Shown: positions 15,957-24,109, counted from the first letter of the stretch. The stretch: 26,243 bases of DNA from Synergistales bacterium (GCA_025997955.1 BNVH01000055.1:1-26243), one strand, 5' to 3'. Translations and numbers: made by a program. Notes: generated by a model from the sequence alone, not told the origin.

Positions 15957-16958
15957 ATGGGCGCTATGAAAGTAAACATCAAAGAAGTCGCGTTGAAAGC
16001 TGGTGTGTCTACCGCCACGGTTTCCCGTGTTATCAATAAAACTCGTTTCGTTTCTACAAAAACGGAATCCAAGGTTTTGGAGGTGATGCGAGTTCTTGAT
16101 TATTCTCCAAATTTGATTGCGCAAAGTTTGAGGTCTCAACGCTCCAAAATTATAGGCGTTTTAATTCCGGATTTCGACAATTTTTTCTTCACGAATGTCG
16201 TGCGCGGCATCGAAGAAACGCTGAGGAAAAACGGCTACAACATAATCCTTGGCAGCTCGGAGGAAGACCCGGAGTTGGAGCGAGAACGTGTCAAGGCGTT
16301 TAATTCGCAACAAGTCGATGGCTTGATAATCACGTCCACCTCAAAAGAGCAGGGTTATCTCAAGGATATGTTATCCGGAAAATATCCGTTGGTTTTTGTC
16401 GACAGGATGCAAAATAATTACGATGCGGACTGCGTTCTTTTGGATGACACTAAAAGTACCTACGAGGCGACGAGTTTACTGCTCAGCAAGGGGTATAGGA
16501 GAATTGGCTTGATTACCGGTCTGCCGTGGAGTTCTACGACGCGCGAGAGAATCTTGGGCTATGAGCGGGCGTTCAAGCGCTACAACTACGAAGTGGAACC
16601 GTCTTTGATCAAATCCGGCAACTTCAAGTATGAAAGCGGTTATGAATTGGCGCGTAAGTTAGTGACAGAGTATAGAGTGGAAGCGCTGTTTGTGTCAAAT
16701 AGTTTGATGACCATCGGCGCTATGGTATGCCTCAAGGAGCTGAAGCTTAAAATACCGAGTCAAATAGCCATTGTAGGGTCGGACGATTATACGTGGGCCA
16801 TGATAACAGATCCGCCCATGACAGTCGTAAAGCAACCAGCTTACGAATTGGGGGCTAAGGCCGCTACCGTTTTGATTGACAGAATTGAAAACCCCGACAA
16901 GCCTTTTGACGTCTATAGGTTGTCGGAGTCAACGTTAGTGTTACGGGATTCATGCTGA
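15957..16958 (+). CDS. LacI/GalR-family transcriptional regulator
   Basis: The 333-residue protein has an N-terminal helix-turn-helix (VNIKEVALKAGVSTATVSRV) and the hinge region LDYSPNLIAQSLRSQRSK, both diagnostic of the LacI family. A periplasmic-binding-protein-like effector domain follows from about residue 65 (KIIGVLIPDFDNFFFTNVVR). It probably represses its own operon, with the imported sugar or an intermediate as inducer, and the CG-centred inverted repeat upstream of 11237 is its likely target; that link is inferred. It lies inside the operon. Two ATG codons (15957 and 15966) are possible and neither has a strong ribosome site. Confidence 0.93.
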   Translation: MGAMKVNIKEVALKAGVSTATVSRVINKTRFVSTKTESKVLEVMRVLDYSPNLIAQSLRSQRSKIIGVLIPDFDNFFFTNVVRGIEETLRKNGYNIILGSSEEDPELERERVKAFNSQQVDGLIITSTSKEQGYLKDMLSGKYPLVFVDRMQNNYDADCVLLDDTKSTYEATSLLLSKGYRRIGLITGLPWSSTTRERILGYERAFKRYNYEVEPSLIKSGNFKYESGYELARKLVTEYRVEALFVSNSLMTIGAMVCLKELKLKIPSQIAIVGSDDYTWAMITDPPMTVVKQPAYELGAKAATVLIDRIENPDKPFDVYRLSESTLVLRDSC

Positions 16959-16989
16959 ACGATTGCCCGAAAGCTGAAAGGAGAGTTTC

Positions 16990-17496
16990 ATGAGACAGAT
17001 AAAGGTAAAACAATTAACTCAGGAGAGCTTTAGCGTATACGGGACGTTCGCGAATTTGACGTCTCCTCAGGGTCCCTACCTTGAGATGCGCGACGGAAAG
17101 GCGAGATTTTACCGCGATATTATCTTTTTGAACACCGGTGGGCAGACGACGGCTACTTTGTCTGTTACGCAGGCGTTTCAAATAGAAAACAAGATAGACG
17201 CGATTGAAATGCATTCAAAATCGACCGAATGCATATTGCCATTGGACGGGGACGTGATTATTCATGTGGCGCCGGCGACGGCCAACGGGGATATGCCCGT
17301 CGACAGAATTGAGGCTTTTCTGATTCCAAAAGGGACGGTCGTTATCCTGAACAGAGCTGTATGGCACGGCGCTCCGTTTGCCGTCGGCCGCGAAACGGTC
17401 AATAGTCTTATCTCGCTGCCAGAGCGCGCCTATGCCGAGGACTGTTTTGTGTACGCTATCCCGGAACAGGATCAAGCGGTCATTGTAACCGACTGA
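16990..17496 (+). CDS. Ureidoglycolate lyase-like cupin protein
   Basis: This 168-residue protein resembles the AllA ureidoglycolate lyase superfamily in length and layout: MHSKSTECILPLDGDVIIHV (H75 and E80, matching the family's HxxSxExFxPLxG) and the second cupin motif LIPKGTVVILNRAVWHGAPF with H126. True AllA splits ureidoglycolate into glyoxylate and urea in purine breakdown, but no purine gene lies nearby. Here the gene sits between a sugar regulator and other sugar-operon genes, so a related lyase, isomerase or epimerase step on a sugar acid is more likely. The superfamily call is fair; the substrate is unknown. A good AAAGGAG ribosome site precedes the ATG. Confidence 0.72.
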   Translation: MRQIKVKQLTQESFSVYGTFANLTSPQGPYLEMRDGKARFYRDIIFLNTGGQTTATLSVTQAFQIENKIDAIEMHSKSTECILPLDGDVIIHVAPATANGDMPVDRIEAFLIPKGTVVILNRAVWHGAPFAVGRETVNSLISLPERAYAEDCFVYAIPEQDQAVIVTD

Positions 17497-17577
17497 CTTG
17501 ACCAACTGAAAATTTGTCCGTTGATTCTCTGTGATAGGTACATAATTTTGTCAATGAAATTTGGAGGGAATAATTGA

Positions 17578-17925
17578 ATGGGAAATCAAATTATTGGCAA
17601 TGTCGAAGTTGGCGTCGCAGTTTCTCTTGAGGATTTGGTCAGTTACGAAAGCGGGCAAATCAAAAAGAAAGTGCTCCTTGAAAATAGCGCGTCAGAATTG
17701 GTTGTTTTCGCTTTCGACAAGGATCAGGGTTTTGATTTGCATACCAGCGCCGGCGATGCCTTTATCACGATTTTGGATGGCAAGGTAAGGGTGACTATCG
17801 AGAAAGACAGCCAAATTTTGGAAAAAGGTCAGTCTATTCTCATGCCCGCCGACATACCGCACGCCGTATTTGCGGTTGAGCCGTTCAAAATGTTTTTGGT
17901 CGTCGAGTATAGACCTAAAATCTGA
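17578..17925 (+). CDS. Small single-domain cupin protein
   Basis: This 115-residue protein is one cupin_2 barrel. Motif 1 is reduced to H55-T-S-A-G-D60 followed by LDGKV, and motif 2 has MPADIPHAV with H95. The family's second His and Glu of motif 1 are replaced, as in the common cupin subgroup with an H-x-x-P-G-D pattern, so metal binding may be weak or absent. GGAGG precedes the ATG. It may be a sugar isomerase, a binding protein or a mutarotase-like helper in the same operon; no specific reaction can be assigned. A gap of about 80 bases separates it from the previous gene and holds nothing convincing. Confidence 0.8.
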   Translation: MGNQIIGNVEVGVAVSLEDLVSYESGQIKKKVLLENSASELVVFAFDKDQGFDLHTSAGDAFITILDGKVRVTIEKDSQILEKGQSILMPADIPHAVFAVEPFKMFLVVEYRPKI

Positions 17926-17985
17926 ATATCGCGGGAATACGCATAAATAATCACTTCAAGTCACTGTGGCGGAACGGAGGACGTT

Positions 17986-18843
17986 ATGGAAAAGGTTTAC
18001 GAAGGATATTTGGTTGAAATTTTTCGAGCGTCGGAATCCCTTTACTTTCGTAAAGCGGATTTGTACACGAGGGTGCAGTGCAACGGGGCCTTTCTGATTG
18101 GGAACGGAAGCGTAGGAATCGTTGACGTCCCGTCGCTGGAAGCCGCGAGTGAAATGGTAGACGAGGCGGCTCGGCTGTTCAATCTGCCGATTAAATATAT
18201 TTTTCTGACGCACGGGCATAACGATCATGTTACGGGTTTGCCTTATTTTTGGGAAAAGGACGTCACGATATTTTGCTCAAGTAAACTCGTCAGCGCTTTA
18301 CCTTTCGATGACGCGAGATTAAGGGCTACGATTGTAGGCGTCGACGGCGTTATGCGCCTAAACATGTGTGGATTGCCGATAACCTTGAACGCCTTGCCTG
18401 AAACCGCGCACTCTCCGTGGGATATGTTTGTTTCTTTGCCCAACGAGAAGATAGTATGCGCGGGTGACGCTGTCGTAGAATACGAGACGCTCTTTTTCCA
18501 CGGCGCCATGATAGAGAACTGGATACGGACGCTTGAGGTGTTGTCTAAGGACGACCTCCTCTTTATAGCTCCGGGGCATGGCCCGGTATATCCATATGAC
18601 TACATGAAAAATGTTTGCGAGTATCTCAAGACTTTGTTGAGAACCGCAAAAAAGTGCTTTTCGCAGCTCAGCAAGGAACAAATCGACAACATAACCTCGG
18701 AGCAAGTGCGCAAGACGGCCGACATTGCCCTGAGCGGCGACGACGCGGATGTACGCGAAATCATAGCGAAAGCCGGGGACAACGCAAACAGAGAGGTTAG
18801 CATGGTCCTCTGGTATTTGATAAAGTGTGTATGGCTGTCTTGA
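17986..18843 (+). CDS. Metallo-beta-lactamase-fold hydrolase
   Basis: This 285-residue cytoplasmic protein has the MBL-fold metal site: T75-H76-G-H78-N-D80-H81 (HxHxDH), then H142 in TAHSPWD, D161 in CAGDAVV and H198 in APGHGPV. That full set fits a two-metal hydrolase of the glyoxalase II/lactonase type. After about residue 205 a helical C-terminal region follows, without recognisable motifs. No signal peptide. In this sugar operon a lactone, thioester or phosphoester hydrolysis is plausible, but the substrate is not known. A GGAGG ribosome site precedes the ATG by five bases. Confidence 0.88.
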   Translation: MEKVYEGYLVEIFRASESLYFRKADLYTRVQCNGAFLIGNGSVGIVDVPSLEAASEMVDEAARLFNLPIKYIFLTHGHNDHVTGLPYFWEKDVTIFCSSKLVSALPFDDARLRATIVGVDGVMRLNMCGLPITLNALPETAHSPWDMFVSLPNEKIVCAGDAVVEYETLFFHGAMIENWIRTLEVLSKDDLLFIAPGHGPVYPYDYMKNVCEYLKTLLRTAKKCFSQLSKEQIDNITSEQVRKTADIALSGDDADVREIIAKAGDNANREVSMVLWYLIKCVWLS

Positions 18844-18896
18844 CGCAAGTGATGACAGCTATGAATTTCAATATTTAGCGAAGGAGAATGGTGATA

Positions 18897-19907
18897 ATGA
18901 AAAAGATAATCAACGCTCCAGCGGATTTTGTCGATGAAGTTTTGGAGGGTATTGTTCTTGCCTATGGTGACAAGGTTCGTCTATCGGAGAAAAATAGGCG
19001 CGTGTTGTTGAACAACCAACCGATTGCCGGTAATAAGGTTGGTATTGTCACGGCTGGTGGCAGCGGTCATCTTCCCGTATTTTTGGGTTATGTAGGCAAG
19101 GGAATGCTTGATGGCTGTACCGTTGGAAATGTGTTCGCGTCTCCGTCGGCGGCGGCTATGGCTGATATGATAAGGGAATGTAATCATGGCGCCGGCGTAC
19201 TTTGCCTTTACGGAAATTACGGCGGAGATGTGTTGAATCTGGATATGGCTCGTGAAGAAATAAGTTTTGAAGATGATATTGAGACCACGGTGGCGCTTGT
19301 CCGTGACGACGTAGCGTCAAGCCCTGCGGCGACATCGGCTAAGCGTCGCGGCGTTGCCGGAATGGTATACGCGTTCAAGATTGCGGGAGCCGCCGCCGAG
19401 AATGGGAAAAACCTCGCCGAAGTCACCGCGGTCGCGGAAAAGGCCCTCGCCAATACGCGCACCATGGGAGTGGCTCTGACGCCGTGCGTTGTACCGGACG
19501 TCGGCAAGCCCACATTCCAAATAGCCGACGACGAAATAGAAGTTGGCATGGGCATTCATGGCGAACCGGGCATCGAAGTGCGTAAAATGATGAGCGCGGA
19601 CGAAATAGCGTCCACTCTGTTAGAAAAGATTTTAGCAGACATGCCCATCAGTAATGGCGACGAGGTCAGCGTGATGGTGAACGGTCTTGGCGCTACGCCT
19701 CTCGAAGAGCAGCTTCTCGTATACAGAAAACTGCATAAAATCTTACAGGAAAAAGGCGTTAAGATTTTCATGCCTCATATCGGTGAATTTGCGACATCTA
19801 TGGAAATGGCCGGTCTGTCCGTCAGTGTCATCAAACTTGACGACGAGTTGGAGAGCTTGTTACGCGCGCCGGCGTCAACGCCGTTTTACACAAATTCCAA
19901 CAAGTGA
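18897..19907 (+). CDS. DhaK-like ketose kinase, substrate-binding subunit
   Basis: DhaK family proteins hold dihydroxyacetone or a longer 2-ketose as a covalent hemiaminal on a histidine. The 336-residue protein has all key residues at nearly the same places as E. coli DhaK (H56, D109, H218): H58 in GGSGHLPV, D111 in GNYGGDVLN and H221 in GIHGEPG. The ATG at 18897 is ten bases after AAGGAG; an ATG at 18888 is too close to that site. The partner DhaL follows after 10 bases. With a sugar ABC importer upstream the substrate may be a larger ketose such as erythrulose rather than dihydroxyacetone; that is inference. Confidence 0.93.
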   Translation: MKKIINAPADFVDEVLEGIVLAYGDKVRLSEKNRRVLLNNQPIAGNKVGIVTAGGSGHLPVFLGYVGKGMLDGCTVGNVFASPSAAAMADMIRECNHGAGVLCLYGNYGGDVLNLDMAREEISFEDDIETTVALVRDDVASSPAATSAKRRGVAGMVYAFKIAGAAAENGKNLAEVTAVAEKALANTRTMGVALTPCVVPDVGKPTFQIADDEIEVGMGIHGEPGIEVRKMMSADEIASTLLEKILADMPISNGDEVSVMVNGLGATPLEEQLLVYRKLHKILQEKGVKIFMPHIGEFATSMEMAGLSVSVIKLDDELESLLRAPASTPFYTNSNK

Positions 19908-19917
19908 GGGTGTTTTT

Positions 19918-20541
19918 ATGGATATAGATCTCCTCGCGTTACGCAAGGGGTTTTCCGCGATAAGCGAGCGGATGATTCAAAATTGCGACCACCTTACCGA
20001 GTTGGACTCGGTCAATGGGGATGGGGACCTGGGAATCTCCATGAGCAACGGTTTCAAGGCTGTCAGCGCCTATTTGTCTGGAACTGACGAGACCGATTTA
20101 GGCCGTCTTTTTATGAAGTGCAGCAAAGAGTTTAACGAATCCGCTCCGTCTTCTCTCGGCACTATAATCTCAATTGCTCTTATGGGCATGGCCAAAGCTC
20201 TCAAGGGGAAAGAAAAGACGGATATACTTGACCTCGCAGCGGCAATGGAAGGCGGATTGGACGCGGTAATGGAAAAGGCCAAATCCAAACCTGGCGAAAA
20301 AACCATACTCGATTCCCTTACGCCGGCCGTCAAGGCATTGAATGACAACGCGAATGATGGCGTCGATGCTTTCAAAAAAGCGGCGACCGCCGCGGCCGAG
20401 GGCAGCGAAAACACTAAAAATATGCGCTCTGTGCACGGACGGGCCGCGTATTATGGAGATAAGAGCATTGGGATTCTTGATGGCGGTTCTGTGGTGGGGA
20501 AATTGATTTTTGAGGCAATAGCCGACGCTGTTGATAGTTGA
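19918..20541 (+). CDS. DhaL-like nucleotide-binding subunit of the ketose kinase
   Basis: This 207-residue all-helical protein binds the nucleotide whose phosphate goes to the ketose on DhaK. The Mg-binding aspartates D30, D35 and D37 in NGDGDLG have the same numbering as in E. coli DhaL. The C-terminal HGRAAYYGDKSIGILDGGSV matches the family's GRAxYxGxRSxGxxDPG segment, whereas the usual GGxSGxLYG loop reads SAPSSLGTI. No DhaM phosphotransfer protein is encoded in the window, so ATP is the simpler phosphate donor. ATG at 19918 follows GTGAGGGTG. The stop codon lies in a short tandem repeat. Confidence 0.9.
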   Translation: MDIDLLALRKGFSAISERMIQNCDHLTELDSVNGDGDLGISMSNGFKAVSAYLSGTDETDLGRLFMKCSKEFNESAPSSLGTIISIALMGMAKALKGKEKTDILDLAAAMEGGLDAVMEKAKSKPGEKTILDSLTPAVKALNDNANDGVDAFKKAATAAAEGSENTKNMRSVHGRAAYYGDKSIGILDGGSVVGKLIFEAIADAVDS

Positions 20542-20551
20542 TAGTTGATAA
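20531..20551 (+). repeat. Three tandem 7-base units at the DhaL stop codon
   Basis: TTGATAG, TTGATAG and TTGATAA lie in tandem from 20531, and the DhaL stop (20539-20541) is in the second unit. Because seven is not a multiple of three, a change in copy number would alter only the last residues. Confidence 0.6.
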
Positions 20552-20562
20552 TGGATGAGAAA

Positions 20563-20598
20563 TATCGGGATAGAACGAGTGATCGTTCTATCCCGATA
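20563..20598. terminator. Bidirectional terminator between the convergent operons
   Basis: TATCGGGATAGAACGA (20563-20578) pairs perfectly with TCGTTCTATCCCGATA (20583-20598) around the loop GTGA, a 16-bp stem. It lies between the DhaL stop and the end of the convergent NHL gene. T-rich bases follow on both strands, although neither run is long. Confidence 0.8.
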
Positions 20599-20618
20599 AG
20601 AGTTTGTTATAAGGATTG

Positions 20619-21638
20619 TTAAGTTCTTGTCAATCTGAACAGATTTCCTGTTGATCTACTACCTTGAATTGAGGTTACGTACAGATTGCTGTGAGAATCG
20701 CCACAAAGTCCATGACACCGTAAAAGATTTGTGTCTGGGAATCCGAATTGCGCTACAACCTCAAGAGAATCAAGATCGATTATGGAGAGGTCTCCGCCCA
20801 GGCCGCCGAAATACACGTTCTTTTCGTCCGTCCAGCAGGAAGCGAGCCGCCTAAATCCACCCTCCACTACACAAAGAATGTCGCCGGCGGTATTGTAGGC
20901 ATAGGCGCGAGAATTTTCCCGGTCGCAAACCCAAAGACGATTATATTTGTCAGCCCAAATCCAATGAGGCAAGCGGAACTTGCCGATTTCCCGACCTGGG
21001 CCGCCCCAAGATTTCACCAGCGTACCGTCCGGCATGAACTTATGCACGGCAGCGTTACCGTACCCATCTGCTGCGAACATCTCCCCATTCGGCGCGATGA
21101 TCATATTGCATGGCCTATTAAACGGCGGAGCGGCGCACTCTATTGTGTCCATTTGCAGGAAAAACTCGGTCATCCCGTCATAAGGAGTATCGGGCGCAAT
21201 TTTCCCATTGATTTTCGCGTTGATGAATGCGTCAACATCACAACCGGAATTACTTGGCTGAAAAGGATTTCCGTAATTGCGAATCAGTTTTCCGTCCATG
21301 TCCAGCTCGCGCACAGCATGAAGGACGGCGCTTGAATCGGCGCAGAGCAAAGTTCTGCGTGGAGTGATAAAAACGCTGTGAGGACGCACAAAGAGCCCTT
21401 GTCCGATAGTGCGTAAAAATTCACCGTCAGGCGAAAAGATACAAATAGGATAATCCTTATGCGATGTCGTTAGATACAGGTTATCTTCCGGGTCACAGGA
21501 GGCGCCCAACACATCGCTTCCCTTCACCCCAGCCGGCCATCGCGCCCAATCGTGCTCAACCTTATACTCAAAAGCCCCGTCTTTGAGATAAAAACCGCAA
21601 TTCCGTTCACGATCGGGTCTTGAAGATATATGTATCAA
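20619..21638 (-). CDS. NHL-repeat beta-propeller protein
   Basis: The roughly 339-residue protein shows repeating propeller blades of the NHL/SMP-30-like kind: CDPEDNLYLTTSHKDYPICI, FSPDGEFLRTIGQG, IIAPNGEMFAADGYGNAAVH, KFMPDGTLVKSWGGPG and WADKYNRLWVCDRENSRAYA. There is no signal peptide, so it is probably cytoplasmic. NHL propellers can be lactonases, lyases or binding scaffolds; in this operon of hydrolases a lactonase-like role is possible but unproven. I chose TTG at 21638 because AAAGGAG lies eight bases upstream; an in-frame TTG at 21659 precedes that site. It is the last gene of the TRAP operon. Confidence 0.85.
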   Translation of the reverse strand: MIHISSRPDRERNCGFYLKDGAFEYKVEHDWARWPAGVKGSDVLGASCDPEDNLYLTTSHKDYPICIFSPDGEFLRTIGQGLFVRPHSVFITPRRTLLCADSSAVLHAVRELDMDGKLIRNYGNPFQPSNSGCDVDAFINAKINGKIAPDTPYDGMTEFFLQMDTIECAAPPFNRPCNMIIAPNGEMFAADGYGNAAVHKFMPDGTLVKSWGGPGREIGKFRLPHWIWADKYNRLWVCDRENSRAYAYNTAGDILCVVEGGFRRLASCWTDEKNVYFGGLGGDLSIIDLDSLEVVAQFGFPDTNLLRCHGLCGDSHSNLYVTSIQGSRSTGNLFRLTRT

Positions 21639-21683
21639 TTTACACGCTCCTTTATTCAAAACTCACAAATCCTCTCTCGAAAA

Positions 21684-21708
21684 TACCACCGGTTGTAAGT
21701 CGGCGGTA
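21684..21708 (-). terminator. Weak hairpin between amidohydrolase and NHL genes
   Basis: TACCACCG (21684-21691) pairs with CGGCGGTA (21701-21708) with one mismatch. No T run follows on the minus strand. It may slow polymerase or protect mRNA rather than terminate. Confidence 0.35.
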
Positions 21709-21726
21709 TAGACGAGTAGGATGGGA

Positions 21727-22470
21727 TTAGATTTTCAAGCCATAAAAATCTATGGCGTTTTTACCCAAGTAGAGCTCTTTTTCACGGTCTGTCATATCAA
21801 TCGCTTCTACTTGCGCAATGCTGGGCCCAACGTTCAAAGGGCCGTCACTTCCAAACATAAGTCGCTCTATCCCAACGACATCTACCATTTGCCGCAACTG
21901 AGGAGCGCCGCACCAAGAAGGTTCAAGGTATACGTTATCAAAATTCTTCGCCATGATTATAGCCTCGTCTGTGAAAAGGAAAGCGCCCGCGTGAGCTAAC
22001 ACGATACGCAACGTTGAATATTCTTTTACTCTGGGGATTAAAAGGCATGGAAGGGAATAAGGAACGCCGGGCCCGGTGTGAACGATAAGCGGGACATTCA
22101 ACATTTTAGCGGCCTCAAAAACCTTGACCGCATGTTTACTCAATGGGTTTGTGGCCTCCTGACTGGGATGCATCTTGATAGCCACAAAACCAAGTTCCTT
22201 CACGCAGCGCGTGGCCTCTTTGAAATACTCATCCTCATCCACGATTGGGTTGATGTCGACGACGCCCCATACACGACCCGGATTGTCATTAGCGAACTTA
22301 TGGATGCGGTCATGCATAGTGGGCGCGTCTGGATAAGGCGACGGCAAGGGATAGCTGAGCAGCCCGTCGAGATTGTAGCGCTTCATTTTTGAAAGCCATA
22401 TTTCTTCCGTGTGAACCGAATCAGTCTGGCGAGATGTACCCAAGTGTGTGTGTGTATCGATAATCTTCAC
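21727..22470 (-). CDS. Amidohydrolase_2-type metal-dependent hydrolase
   Basis: This 247-residue TIM-barrel protein has the metal-site pattern of the amidohydrolase superfamily: D5-T-H7-T-H9 in IDTHTHLG, KMHPS at 99-103, H131 in IVHTG, H160 in LAHAG and D209 in GSDGP. The PF04909-type family includes decarboxylases and hydrolases of aromatic and lactone substrates such as 2-pyrone-4,6-dicarboxylate lactonase, although this protein is shorter than many. The GTG at 22470 is preceded by GGGAGG. It follows the carboxymuconolactone-decarboxylase-like gene and probably acts in the same pathway; the substrate is unknown. Confidence 0.88.
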   Translation of the reverse strand: MKIIDTHTHLGTSRQTDSVHTEEIWLSKMKRYNLDGLLSYPLPSPYPDAPTMHDRIHKFANDNPGRVWGVVDINPIVDEDEYFKEATRCVKELGFVAIKMHPSQEATNPLSKHAVKVFEAAKMLNVPLIVHTGPGVPYSLPCLLIPRVKEYSTLRIVLAHAGAFLFTDEAIIMAKNFDNVYLEPSWCGAPQLRQMVDVVGIERLMFGSDGPLNVGPSIAQVEAIDMTDREKELYLGKNAIDFYGLKI

Positions 22471-22532
22471 AATGTTTCCTCCCTAATCATAGTTCCCTCA
22501 CCGAATGCGAGGGCGTGGCTTGCAAAATGTTG

Positions 22533-22862
22533 TTACTTTTTGGGGTTGGAGTGGGAATCAATTTCTGCGCCAAAAAGCTCATAAAATACGAGCATTCCTT
22601 CGCGAAAAGCGGGTATTCCGCCCATAAAAAAGCTTTGTTCTATCGCCGCCAGTATTTCCTCTTTCGTCGCGCCGTGGTCAGTGGCAAATTTAGCGTGCGA
22701 TCTTACCCCTTCGGCGAATCGTAAAATACAGGCGTTGGAAACCATGATCAGTTCCTTGTATTTACGATCCAACAGCTTGCTGTCGTTGATATGGTTGCGC
22801 CAAGCCTGTATCTTGTTATTTAGCTCGGCGTCCTGCGTGCTTAAAATATCCCAATGCGTCAT
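22533..22862 (-). CDS. Carboxymuconolactone decarboxylase-like protein without CxxC
   Basis: This 109-residue helical protein fits the CMD/AhpD fold: RKYKELIMVSNACILR, then EGVRSHAKFATDHGATKEEI and FFMGGIPAFREG. The conserved His of the CxxCxxxH motif is present, but both cysteine positions hold other residues (Phe and Gly), so AhpD-type redox activity is excluded and a gamma-carboxymuconolactone decarboxylase-like or other non-redox role is more likely. I chose ATG at 22862, eight bases after GGGAGG; an in-frame TTG two codons earlier is less likely. It lies between two amidohydrolase genes in the TRAP operon. Confidence 0.85.
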   Translation of the reverse strand: MTHWDILSTQDAELNNKIQAWRNHINDSKLLDRKYKELIMVSNACILRFAEGVRSHAKFATDHGATKEEILAAIEQSFFMGGIPAFREGMLVFYELFGAEIDSHSNPKK

Positions 22863-22926
22863 CAGCAAAACCTCCCTCTGAATTTATACCCTTTAAGAGC
22901 ATTATTGTATTGCTCCGCAAGGTGGC

Positions 22927-24078
22927 TTAAAACGTAAAATCAATTTGCCTAAAAACGTTCCTACCTGCCTTTAGAGTCATTTGAGGCACAAAGAGCTTGT
23001 CGGCTTTCACAGTGTTCTGATTCGCGTCGGTAAAAGTCATGTTTTTTTCATGAAATCTCAGGATTGAAATATCCGCCGACGCGCCGGGTGCAAGAGTTCC
23101 GATTTGTCCGCTCATCCCCATCAATTTTGCTGGGGTCTCGGAGACCGCGCGCACAATTTCCTCAATTGGCATCTCCAAAGCCAAAAACATGGACATCACG
23201 TACAGCAAGGAATGCAATGGTTTTTTAAAAATACTGGAAGCGGTAACATCTGAACTGAGAATATCAGGCAAAAAACCCTCTGAAAACGCCTGTCGAATAA
23301 CGTTGTAATCATGGAGAGTACGTCCGGCCGCCGCGTCGAAAATCACGCCGCGTCCTCTCGCCTCTTTTACCGATGCCCTAAGTTTTCCGTCTATGTTCAA
23401 GATCGTCTGAGGTCCATCTTTAGCTTGATAACAATGAACTATAACGTCCCCTTTTGAGAAATGAGACAAAATATCGTCATATGTCTGCTCTGGATTGACC
23501 ACGTGCACATTCATGGGAACTCCAAGGCGTTGGGCAATTTCCTTTGTACAGATCAGTGGGGAAAGTCCAAGATCGCCGGAAAATAACTTACCCATACGTA
23601 ATTTTAAGCCAAGGATCTGCTCGGGGTAGCAGTCGAACAGACGCTCAAGAGCCGGGACGTCAAATGACTTCGGATTCAGGTTCTCCACAAAACGATTCGT
23701 TGCGACGCCCACCACAGAGACATTGACAAAACTTTTTATAGTCGTGAAACTGGAGCAGACGATATCCTTGTAAAATCCCTCAAAGGTGGACGAACCTGAA
23801 GAACCGGCGTCTACCGCTGATGTGATACCGTTGGGGAAGGTCATGGCATCTGGTTCTATCCCAAGTTCCGTATGGCGATTGTAGAGATGGGTATGAAAAT
23901 CGATTATTCCAGGCAACACCATACATCCGGAAGCATCTATGGTCTCGTCAACTTCCAATCTCTCCTCTTCCGGCACGGTTACAATCTTACCATTTGAGAC
24001 GTAAATATCCTCTATACGATTGATACCCCTTGCCGGGTCAATAACGCGCCCGTTTTTTATATGACAGGAACAATGCAT
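22927..24078 (-). CDS. Dihydroorotase-like amidohydrolase/deacetylase (EF0837/Atu3266 type)
   Basis: The 383-residue protein has a small beta-sandwich made by both ends (IKNGRVIDPARGINRIEDIY near the start, GTLAPGASADISIL near the end) around a TIM barrel. Metal ligands fit the superfamily: H62 and H64 in FHTHL, a probable carboxylated Lys at 159, H192, H215 and D277 in SSDVT. It is close in layout to the EF0837/Atu3266 group, whose members were reported to hydrolyse acetylated alpha-hydroxy acids such as acetyl-(R)-mandelate, so an esterase or deacetylase role is plausible. ATG at 24078 follows GGGGTG. It starts about 30 bases after DctM. Confidence 0.88.
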   Translation of the reverse strand: MHCSCHIKNGRVIDPARGINRIEDIYVSNGKIVTVPEEERLEVDETIDASGCMVLPGIIDFHTHLYNRHTELGIEPDAMTFPNGITSAVDAGSSGSSTFEGFYKDIVCSSFTTIKSFVNVSVVGVATNRFVENLNPKSFDVPALERLFDCYPEQILGLKLRMGKLFSGDLGLSPLICTKEIAQRLGVPMNVHVVNPEQTYDDILSHFSKGDVIVHCYQAKDGPQTILNIDGKLRASVKEARGRGVIFDAAAGRTLHDYNVIRQAFSEGFLPDILSSDVTASSIFKKPLHSLLYVMSMFLALEMPIEEIVRAVSETPAKLMGMSGQIGTLAPGASADISILRFHEKNMTFTDANQNTVKADKLFVPQMTLKAGRNVFRQIDFTF

Positions 24079-24109
24079 GACCCGCACCCCGCTTTCTTGG
24101 TGAATAAAC

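Noticed and set aside
17497..17577. Possible internal promoter before the small cupin
   Set aside because: TTGATT and TAATTT with a 16-base spacer are too weak to report with no other support.
20748..21335. 195-codon plus-strand frame opposite the NHL gene
   Set aside because: The minus-strand frame has repeated propeller blades, a ribosome site and operon context; the plus-strand frame has none.
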